Assembly: GCA_900546795.1 (NCBI GenBank)
Contig: UREG01000075.1
Coordinates: 1 to 8,280, forward strand
Direction: 5' to 3'
DNA: 8,280 bases
DNA from: an uncultured Veillonellaceae bacterium
GTDB lineage: Bacteria > Bacillota > Negativicutes > Veillonellales > Megasphaeraceae
The position numbers and the translations under genes were made by a program. The notes below the pieces were generated by a model. It ran no database searches, was not told where the DNA came from, and saw only the letters and a program-made list of their open reading frames with translations. Positions 1-5,674 of this stretch are shown here, piece by piece. Every line of letters starts with the position of its first letter. Positions within the stretch are counted from its first letter, which is position 1.

Positions 1-1066
1 GCCGGATATGGACATAAAAAAAATGGAAGAACTTTCGCGCTACTGGGCAACCGTGCGTCCATACTATAAAGGCGTGGATAAAACAGAACCGTATCCGAAT
101 ACCGAAGTGTACCAGCATGAAATGCCTGGCGGACAATATTCTAATTTAAAACAACAGGCGCAGGCCGTAGGGCTGGGCGATCGATGGAATGAAGTAAAGG
201 AAATGTATGCCCGGGTAAATCTGCTGTTTGGCGATATCGTAAAAGTTACGCCGTCTTCCAAAGTAGTAGGCGATATGACGCTATTGATGGTACAGAATAA
301 TTACACAGAAGAAGATATCTATGAAAAAGGCGATATCATCGATTTTCCAGCATCGGTAGTAGAATTTTTTGAAGGGCGGCTGGGTATTCCATATCAAGGA
401 TTTCCGGAAAAACTGCAGGCCATCATTTTGAAGAATAAAAAGCCGCTGCAAGGACGGCCGGGAGCCAGCTTGGCGGATGTAGACTTTGCGGCGCTGGGCG
501 AAGAGCTTAAAGCCAAAGGACTTCCGTACAGCGAAGAAGATAAAAGCGCATACTGCTTGTATCCGAAAGTATTTGAAGATTGGGCTAATATTACGAAACA
601 ATATGGCGACGTCAGTGTTCTTGATACGCCTACGTTCTTCTTTGGTATGAAAAAAGGCGAAGAAATACAGGTGACCATAGAAGAAGGAAAAACGCTGATC
701 ATAAAACTTCTGCAAATCAGCGATGCAGACGAAGAAGGAAATCGAGTCGTAAGCTTCCTCTTTAACGGTGCGCCTCGGGAAATTAAATTGAAAGATAAAA
801 ATGTAAAAGGCAGTGAAAACAGCCGGAAAAAAGCGGATCCGTCCGTATTGGGCGAAATAGGAGCTACTCTTTCCGGATCTGTCGTTAAGGTAATGGTCAA
901 ACGCGGCGAAGTTGTCGCCAAAGGAACGCCTCTGGTCGTTACCGAAGCGATGAAGATGGAAACGACCATTGCCGCGCCGATGGACGGCGTTGTAGCGGAC
1001 ATTTTTGTCAAGGCAGGAAGTAAAATAGAAAGCGGCGACTGCCTGCTGGAACTGGAAGCAGAATAA
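1..1066 (+). CDS. pycA: Pyruvate carboxylase, C-terminal third (5' end outside window)
   Basis: Single-chain pyruvate carboxylase makes oxaloacetate from pyruvate, bicarbonate and ATP in the cytoplasm, an anaplerotic step; the biotin arm carries CO2 between the carboxylase and carboxyltransferase sites. Only the last ~354 codons of a protein usually near 1150 residues are present. The frame is open from the first base (codons at 2-4 and 5-7 precede the ATG at 8), so that ATG is internal. Counting from it, the carboxyltransferase/PYC_OADA motif YQHEMPGGQYSNL is at residues 35-47, DTPTFFFGM lies near 206-214, and the biotinyl domain ends the protein with EAMKMET. The biotinylated Lys is residue 316 (codon 953-955). 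The linker region (LIIKL, then a NGxxRxIxxKDxNV pattern) matches single-chain PYC better than a separate PycB subunit or oxaloacetate decarboxylase alpha. Stop is TAA 1064-1066. No defect is visible in the part present. Confidence 0.95.
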   Translation, partial: PDMDIKKMEELSRYWATVRPYYKGVDKTEPYPNTEVYQHEMPGGQYSNLKQQAQAVGLGDRWNEVKEMYARVNLLFGDIVKVTPSSKVVGDMTLLMVQNNYTEEDIYEKGDIIDFPASVVEFFEGRLGIPYQGFPEKLQAIILKNKKPLQGRPGASLADVDFAALGEELKAKGLPYSEEDKSAYCLYPKVFEDWANITKQYGDVSVLDTPTFFFGMKKGEEIQVTIEEGKTLIIKLLQISDADEEGNRVVSFLFNGAPREIKLKDKNVKGSENSRKKADPSVLGEIGATLSGSVVKVMVKRGEVVAKGTPLVVTEAMKMETTIAAPMDGVVADIFVKAGSKIESGDCLLELEAE

Positions 1067-1454
1067 CTCATCATAGGAAAAGTTCCTCATTTGTGAGTAA
1101 GCCGGATATGGCTAAAAACAAATGGGGGCTTTTCTATTAAAATGAAGAGAGTCGAAAGCTAAAAGGCAAAAGCGTGAAACCAGGCAAAGGAATCCCATCT
1201 GCCGGGGAGAAAGGAAGAGTGAGCAGATGACCTCCTTGGAAAGGATAGGTTTGACATAGCAAGAAGGGAAGGAAGATGCTAAAGAATCTGTCAGGAAGAT
1301 GCGGGAGTTTACTCATCAGCCATAAGCATAGAGCAAGAGTTGCAGGCAACGTTCGGCGAGGCAGCCTTGTACGGCTGATAGGAGATTTTTTGCTTGCAGC
1401 AGGAGCTCTGTTCTGCCGGTATTGCGGCATGACTGCATAGCCTTTTTACGAAGG

Positions 1455-1487
1455 AAGACAGCTGGTTAGCAGGACGGCTGTTTTACG
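1455..1487 (+). terminator. Possible terminator-like hairpin in the gap
   Basis: AAGACAGCTG at 1455-1464 can pair with CGGCTGTTTT at 1475-1484: ten pairs, two of them G-T, around a ten-base loop. The T run is mostly used in the stem and is followed by ACGC, so this is a weak terminator at best. If real, it would end a transcript arising within or upstream of the gap before the aminotransferase promoter region. Confidence 0.3.
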
Positions 1488-1647
1488 CAATTTCTTAGAG
1501 GCAAACGGAATGAGGCGCATTTGATGGGTTAGCCTGCGGCACTCATGTTTATATAAAGGAAAAAGATCAGCTTTTGCTGTGTTGGCTAAAAGGAGATAAT
1601 TCATTTCCTTTAGAGGTGGTGTACACAGTATTTTTTATTGGAATCCC

Positions 1648-1699
1648 TTGATTTTAAGGGCGAAACATTATAGCATAAGAATTAGATTTTGATTATACT
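1648..1699 (+). promoter_or_regulatory. Candidate promoter region for the aminotransferase
   Basis: Two overlapping possibilities are visible. One is TTGATT (1648-1653) with a 17-base spacer to TAGCAT (1671-1676), each 4 of 6 to sigma-70/A consensus. The other is TATACT (1694-1699, 5 of 6), with no good -35 at the right distance. The AT-rich stretch 1625-1710 supports a promoter being here, but the exact elements are uncertain. A small hairpin (CCCTT/AAGGG, 1645-1649 with 1656-1660) overlaps the first -35 candidate. Confidence 0.35.
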
Positions 1700-1733
1700 A
1701 AGGATTTCTGTCTATAAAGGAGATGTCATTTTC

Positions 1734-2981
1734 ATGATTACTAGTGTTGCTGCTTCGCAGGCAAAAGGAAAACAAGCCAACGACGTTATTTTTGGAGCGA
1801 ATGCATTAGCGGTAGAAGCCGCGGCAAAATACGGTAAAGAACAGGTAACGAACGGTACTATTGGATCTATTTTAGATGAAGAAGAACAATTGGTCTTTTT
1901 AAAATCCGTAGAAGAAATATACCGCAATCTTCCGTCCAGTGAACTGTGTGCATATGCGCCGATTCCCGGTTTGCCGGAATATTTGGAATTAGTGCAGGAG
2001 CGGTGTTTTGAAGACTGCCGGCCGGAAGGATATATCCGTGCGGTAGCGACTGCCGGAGGCACAGGGGTTCTTCATCATGTAATCCACAATTACACGGAAC
2101 CGGGAGATGAAGTGCTGACTTCCGATTGGTACTGGGGAGCTTACAGCGCGCTTTGTGATGATGACGGACGGTCTTTGCGGACCTATGCATTGTTCGATGA
2201 AAATCAGAAATTTAATCATGCAGAATTCCAGAAAAATGTACAGGCGATGATCGACAAGCAGAAAAATACGGTAGTCGTTATCAACTCGCCAGCCCATAAT
2301 CCGACAGGATTTAGCCTGACGCATGAAGATTGGGATCGGGTACTGCGCTTTTTTGAAACGGCAGCAGGAACAGAGAAGAATATTATTTTAGTTGTTGATG
2401 CCGCATATATCGACTATGCGGGAGAAAAAAATGAATGCCGGGAATTTTTCAAACAGTTCAGCCATTTGCCGGCCAATATCCTGGTTGTTGTTGCCTACAG
2501 CATGAGCAAAGGGTATACGCTGTATGGGCAGCGGGTTGGCGCGATGATCTGTATTTCTTCAAGCGAAGCCGTAGCGCAGGAATTTTTTGATATCAATCAG
2601 TATACGAGCCGGGCGACGTGGTCGAACATCAACCGTCCCGCTATGCGGACGCTGATTGAACTTTGCCGTGACGAAGAAAAGAAAGCGGCGTTTGAAAAAG
2701 AGCGGAATCAATATTATCAATTAATAAAAGAGCGGGCAGAAATTTTTGATGAAGAAGCAAAACGCTGCGGCCTGCCGTATTTGCCGTATGTATCCGGGTT
2801 TTTCCTGAGCATTCCGGCGGACGACCCCAAAGCGGTCTGTGATGAACTGCATAAAGAAAATATCTTTTTGGTACCGCTGAAAAAAGGCGTGCGCATCGCA
2901 GTTTGCGCAATTCCTAAACGCAAAATGAAAGGGTTGGCGGAAAAAGTGCTGCAAGCCATGAAAGCTGCCGGACAATTATAA
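1734..2981 (+). CDS. PLP-dependent class I aminotransferase (aspartate/aromatic type)
   Basis: This is a cytoplasmic fold-type I, PLP-dependent transaminase that moves an amino group between an amino acid and a 2-oxo acid. It resembles the Asp/Tyr aminotransferase branch (AspC/TyrB-like). In the 415-residue product I see NPTG at 189-192, DAAY at 222-225 (Asp contacting the PLP ring nitrogen, then Tyr), the Schiff-base Lys259 in SMSKGYTLYGQRVG, phosphate-binding Arg267, and GVRIAV near the C-terminus with Arg387 where the substrate carboxylate Arg is expected. Length is normal (family about 400). The frame also opens at a TTG at 1689, but ATG 1734 is preferred because AAAGGAG (1716-1722) precedes it and the extra 15 residues look non-family. 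Substrate preference cannot be read from sequence; aspartate or aromatic amino acids are the likely choices, and with pyruvate carboxylase upstream an oxaloacetate/aspartate link is plausible but unproven. A strong terminator follows. Confidence 0.9.
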   Translation: MITSVAASQAKGKQANDVIFGANALAVEAAAKYGKEQVTNGTIGSILDEEEQLVFLKSVEEIYRNLPSSELCAYAPIPGLPEYLELVQERCFEDCRPEGYIRAVATAGGTGVLHHVIHNYTEPGDEVLTSDWYWGAYSALCDDDGRSLRTYALFDENQKFNHAEFQKNVQAMIDKQKNTVVVINSPAHNPTGFSLTHEDWDRVLRFFETAAGTEKNIILVVDAAYIDYAGEKNECREFFKQFSHLPANILVVVAYSMSKGYTLYGQRVGAMICISSSEAVAQEFFDINQYTSRATWSNINRPAMRTLIELCRDEEKKAAFEKERNQYYQLIKERAEIFDEEAKRCGLPYLPYVSGFFLSIPADDPKAVCDELHKENIFLVPLKKGVRIAVCAIPKRKMKGLAEKVLQAMKAAGQL

Positions 2982-3000
2982 TATACAGAGAACAAAATAG

Positions 3001-3030
3001 AACCGAGAGGGCCGTACCTCTCGGTTTTTC
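3001..3030 (+). terminator. Rho-independent terminator after the aminotransferase gene
   Basis: AACCGAGAGG (3001-3010) pairs perfectly with CCTCTCGGTT (3017-3026) around the six-base loop GCCGTA, followed by a T tract (3025-3029). It starts 20 bases after the aminotransferase stop. The Shine-Dalgarno of the next gene begins only about seven bases beyond it, so a promoter for that gene cannot sit in the space between. Confidence 0.92.
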
Positions 3031-3049
3031 ATTAAAAGGAGGCGAAGAT

Positions 3050-4501
3050 ATGCAAAGGTATCGTAAATATGAACGAACGTTGATTTTTTTGCTGTATAAA
3101 GCGGCGCTTCAGGTATTCCCTCAGGGGCGGCTGAAAGTTATGCATTCATTGGGGAAAGCCATATACTGTGAACTGGATTTGGGCAGAGCGCTGACTGCGG
3201 AAGACGTGGCCGCATTGGAAAAAGAAATGCGCCGGATGCAGCAAGAAGGCGCGCCGATTTATGAACATACCGTAAAATGCAGCGATGTATTGCGGCACTG
3301 CCAGTATGAACATGATGAACGGGAAAGCCATCGGTTGGAAACCGTTGATTTGGAATATATTACCGTATACCAGTGCGGCGATACGATCGATTATTATTTT
3401 GGTCCTTTACTGCAAAATATAAAAGAATTGACCTGCTTTGGTCTGCAGCACTATGCGCCGGGGTTTTTGCTGCGCCTGCCGGAACCTGAGAATATGGAAG
3501 AACTTCCGGAATATCAGGAAATACCTAAATTTGCCCGGGTATTTTTGGAAGCGGAGGAATGGAGCCGGATTCTTCAATGTCAATATGTATCGGATCTGAA
3601 TACTTATATAGAGAAGGGGCGGATTGAAGAAATCGTCGATATGGCAGAAGCGCTGCAAGAAAAGAAATTGGCATCGACGGCAGATTTTATTGCAGGGCAA
3701 AAGCCAAAAATCAAGTTGGTGCTGGTTTCCGGGCCGTCGTCTGCGGGCAAGACGACGTTTTGCCGGCGGCTGCTGACTCAGATGAAAGTCAATGGAATGC
3801 GGCCGATCATGATCTCTTTAGATGATTATTTTCATGAATGGCGGGATACGCCGAAAAATGAAGCGGGAGAATATGACTTTGAGTCTTTGGATGCGATGGA
3901 TATCGAGCTGTTAAATCAGCAGCTCAATGATTTGCTGGCAGGAAAATCCGTGCGTCTTTCTCGCTTTGATTTTAAAACGGGGCAGCGTCTGTTTGACAAG
4001 GAGCTGACTTCTGTAGAGCAAGGGCAGCCGATTATCGTCGAAGGGCTTCATGCGCTGAACGACCGATTGACTTATACGATACCGCGATATGAAAAAGCCA
4101 AGATCTATCTGGGAGCGCTGACGCAAATACGGATCAATGACCGAAACCGTATCTCTACAACGGATACTCGGCTGCTGCGCCGTATGGTGCGGGATTCGCA
4201 GTTTAGAAATAAGGACAGTGAAGAGACGCTGAAAATGTGGCGGTCCGTGCGGAAAGGGGAAGAAGAAAATATTTTTCCGTTCCAGGAAGATGCGGATATC
4301 GTGTTTAATACGGCGCTGGCCTATGAATTGTGCGTGCTGAAAAAATACGCCTTGCCGCTGCTGAGTAAAGTACGCCCAAGCAGTCCTTATTATATAGAAG
4401 CCAGAAGATTGCTTTTGTTCCTCATGCCGTTTAAAATATTGGAGGAAGATATTGTTCCGAGAAATTCTTTGCTGAGAGAGTTTATTGGAATGAAAAAATA
4501 A
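3050..4501 (+). CDS. Nucleoside kinase (uridine kinase / PRK family) without TGS domain
   Basis: A P-loop kinase of the phosphoribulokinase/uridine kinase family joined to a threonyl-tRNA-synthetase-like second additional domain, the architecture annotated in Firmicutes as nucleoside kinase. It probably phosphorylates a nucleoside such as uridine or cytidine at the 5' position with NTP (inferred from family). In the 483 residues, YERTLIFLL and HSLGKAIYCE (near 32-41) belong to the ThrRS-like part; Walker A GPSSAGKTT is at 228-236 with Lys234; SLDDYF follows at 256-261; IIVEGLHALN follows later in the kinase core; and the lid/Arg region RISTTDTRLLRRMVRD comes after that. Homologues I know are about 550 residues and begin with a TGS domain. 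Here the protein starts just after where that domain would end. The start is firm: AAAAGGAGG (3034-3042) lies seven bases before ATG 3050, and no alternative start with similarity lies upstream. The next gene follows after 20 bases, suggesting one transcript. Confidence 0.88.
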   Translation: MQRYRKYERTLIFLLYKAALQVFPQGRLKVMHSLGKAIYCELDLGRALTAEDVAALEKEMRRMQQEGAPIYEHTVKCSDVLRHCQYEHDERESHRLETVDLEYITVYQCGDTIDYYFGPLLQNIKELTCFGLQHYAPGFLLRLPEPENMEELPEYQEIPKFARVFLEAEEWSRILQCQYVSDLNTYIEKGRIEEIVDMAEALQEKKLASTADFIAGQKPKIKLVLVSGPSSAGKTTFCRRLLTQMKVNGMRPIMISLDDYFHEWRDTPKNEAGEYDFESLDAMDIELLNQQLNDLLAGKSVRLSRFDFKTGQRLFDKELTSVEQGQPIIVEGLHALNDRLTYTIPRYEKAKIYLGALTQIRINDRNRISTTDTRLLRRMVRDSQFRNKDSEETLKMWRSVRKGEEENIFPFQEDADIVFNTALAYELCVLKKYALPLLSKVRPSSPYYIEARRLLLFLMPFKILEEDIVPRNSLLREFIGMKK

Positions 4502-4521
4502 CGGAATCTGGAGGGAAGACC

Positions 4522-5556
4522 ATGAAAACAACATGTATTCCGGTGGAAGACGCGGTAGGAATGCCTCTGGCGCATGACGTGACTCGAATTGTGCCCGGTG
4601 AATTTAAAGGCATATTATTTCGCCGCGGACATGAAATCCGAAAAGAAGATATTGAACCGCTCCGCAAATGCGGGAAAGATACGATCTATATATTGGAACT
4701 GGAATCGGACGAAGTGCATGAAGAAGACGCTGCGGCGGTTTTAGCGAAGATGACTGCCGGCGCGGGACTGGAAGCCGGTCCGGTAGGAGAAGGAAAAATA
4801 ACGCTGCGCGCTGCTTGTTTTGGCGTAATCGATATGGACGAAGAAATCATTATGGCCGTAAATGAAGTGCCGTATGTCGTCGTATCGACCAAACCGAATC
4901 ATTCGGTGGTACAGCCGGGGGATCCGGTAGCTGCGGTCAAAGTGATTCCGCTGGCCGTAAAGCAATCGGTATTGGATGCGGCAAAAAAAGTCTGCGGGGA
5001 TATACCGCCCATTCGGATACGGGAAATCCAGAAGAAAAAAATCGGCCTGGTCATTACCGGCAATGAAGTGTATTATGGGCGGATTGAAGATAAGTTTGAG
5101 CCCGTTATTCGGCAAAAAGCCAAGGAATATCATTTTGAAGTGCTTGATGTAGAAAAATGTCCTGACGATCAGCAGGCGATCGAAGAAGGCATACGAAAGA
5201 TGGAAGAGGCCGGAGCAGATATTATTATTTGCACCGGCGGAATGAGTGTGGATCCGGATGACAAAACCTCTGGTGCTATCCAGAAAACCGGAGCATCGGT
5301 TGTCAGCTATGGCGCGCCGGTTCTGCCGGGGGCCATGTTCCTGCTGGCCTACGTCCGGACGCCCAAGGGACGCGTGCCGGTGCTGGGTCTGCCCGGCTGC
5401 GTCATGTATGCCGGGGCCACCATTTTCGACCTGGCGCTCCCCCGGATCGCCGCAGGCGTGGAACTGACCCGCAGAGACTTCGCCGTGATGGGCGAGGGCG
5501 GGCTGTGCCTTGGCTGCAAGCCCTGTCACTGGCCCAACTGCCCCTTCGGAAAATAA
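4522..5556 (+). CDS. Molybdopterin-binding (MoCF-domain) protein, apparent two-source chimera
   Basis: A 344-residue protein whose second half is a MoCF/MoeA-MogA-like molybdopterin-binding domain; such proteins take part in molybdenum cofactor biosynthesis or handling in the cytoplasm. Residues 1-170 form the N-terminal region. The MoCF domain starts near 172 (IGLVITGNEV), with TGGMSVDPDD at 238-247, GAPVLPGAM at 264-272 and LGLPGC after it. The tail has four Cys (329, 332, 335, 340; CLGC, CHWPNC) ending CPFGK, typical of this clostridial family and a possible metal or Fe-S site. Start: GGAGGG (4510-4515) six bases before ATG 4522. Oddity: up to about codon 264 the DNA is AT-balanced (GAA, AAA, ATT, GAT codons), while from about codon 271 it is very GC-rich (GCC, CTG, CCC, TAC, ATC). 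Protein similarity and frame run on unbroken, so two homologous genes appear spliced at a conserved stretch. A terminator overlaps the stop. Confidence 0.85.
   Translation: MKTTCIPVEDAVGMPLAHDVTRIVPGEFKGILFRRGHEIRKEDIEPLRKCGKDTIYILELESDEVHEEDAAAVLAKMTAGAGLEAGPVGEGKITLRAACFGVIDMDEEIIMAVNEVPYVVVSTKPNHSVVQPGDPVAAVKVIPLAVKQSVLDAAKKVCGDIPPIRIREIQKKKIGLVITGNEVYYGRIEDKFEPVIRQKAKEYHFEVLDVEKCPDDQQAIEEGIRKMEEAGADIIICTGGMSVDPDDKTSGAIQKTGASVVSYGAPVLPGAMFLLAYVRTPKGRVPVLGLPGCVMYAGATIFDLALPRIAAGVELTRRDFAVMGEGGLCLGCKPCHWPNCPFGK
5311..5345. other. Composition junction inside the molybdopterin-binding gene
   Basis: The 60-base line 5041-5100 has 27 G+C (45%), while 5401-5460 has 41 (68%). The switch falls in the conserved GAPVLPGAMF coding stretch, where both codon styles could agree, so the exact base cannot be fixed. 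No repeat, IS end, tRNA or integrase is next to it. Confidence 0.75.
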
Positions 5557-5590
5557 AAGCGAGAGCGCCCAAGCGCGCTCCTGCTTTTCC
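5555..5590 (+). terminator. Terminator overlapping the stop codon of the molybdopterin-binding gene
   Basis: AAAAGC (5555-5560) pairs with GCTTTT (5583-5588). Above a two-base CT bulge, GAGAGCGC (5561-5568) pairs with GCGCGCTC (5573-5580) with one A-G mismatch, closed by a CCAA loop. The stem ends in TTTT. Its first bases are the last two of the TAA stop (5554-5556), a compact arrangement that separates this gene from modA. Confidence 0.7.
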
Positions 5591-5602
5591 GAACCGTTCA
5601 TC

Positions 5603-5633
5603 TTGATTGAGTATCACGCTTTACTCTGTAAAG
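5603..5633 (+). promoter_or_regulatory. Candidate modA promoter with an inverted repeat over the -10
   Basis: TTGATT (5603-5608) with an 18-base spacer to TGTAAA (5627-5632) is a modest sigma-70/A match (4 of 6 each). A perfect inverted repeat CTTTAC-TCT-GTAAAG (5619-5633) covers the -10 candidate and could be a repressor operator or chance. It does not match the E. coli ModE box. This is an AT-rich island between the terminator and the modA ribosome site. Confidence 0.35.
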
Positions 5634-5674
5634 TCGAGATAGATTTTCCATCGAATCAGAAAGGAAGAACCAAC

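Larger units (their letters stand above)
1067..1733. other. 667-base gap, no convincing gene, several inverted repeats
   Basis: No recognised gene lies between pycA and the aminotransferase. Visible inverted repeats are: AGGAA/TTCCT (1075-1079 with 1083-1087); AAGCC/GGCTT (1099-1103 with 1127-1131, then TTTT), a weak possible pycA terminator; CATCTGC/GCAGATG (1196-1202 with 1223-1229); ATCAGCC/GGCTGAT (1315-1321 with 1373-1379), which competes with a local CAGCC/GGCTG hairpin (1362-1366 with 1373-1377); TGCCG/CGGCA (1414-1418 with 1425-1429); the 1455-1484 hairpin listed separately; and an 11-pair hairpin with one bulged A at 1586-1613. Part 1140-1300 is purine-rich on the + strand. One 54-codon ORF (1276-1440, + strand, starts MLKNLSGRCG, ends FCRYCGMTA) has purine-rich sequence before its ATG, but I recognise nothing in it. 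The gap could be a long leader, a small RNA locus or decayed sequence. I match it to no known RNA family. Confidence 0.4.

Noticed and set aside
281..1090. 269-codon open frame on the - strand over pycA (and 394-1074 in another frame)
   Set aside because: Shadows of the + strand gene; Phe/Ser-rich translation without family features.
1101..1111. 11-base repeat GCCGGATATGG, identical to positions 1-11
   Set aside because: A few 11-base matches are expected by chance in a window this long; flanking similarity is only A-richness.
1140..1200. Glycine-riboswitch-like words (CGAAAG, AGGCAAAGGA)
   Set aside because: Only loosely like the aptamer core, spacing is wrong, and no P1 pairing was found.
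1251..1256. Perfect TTGACA
   Set aside because: No acceptable -10 lies 16-18 bases downstream.
1137..1430. 97-codon - strand ORF in the gap
   Set aside because: Pro/Leu/Phe-rich translation of a purine-rich stretch; no family features.
1612..1628. T-box-like sequence (AGAGGTGGTGTACAC) before the aminotransferase
   Set aside because: It departs from the AGGGTGGNACCGCG core after GGTGGT, and no matching terminator or specifier stem was found.
4741..5601. 286-codon open frame on the - strand spanning the composition joint
   Set aside because: Antisense to a clear MoCF-domain gene and low in recognisable motifs; it arises from the + strand codon pattern.
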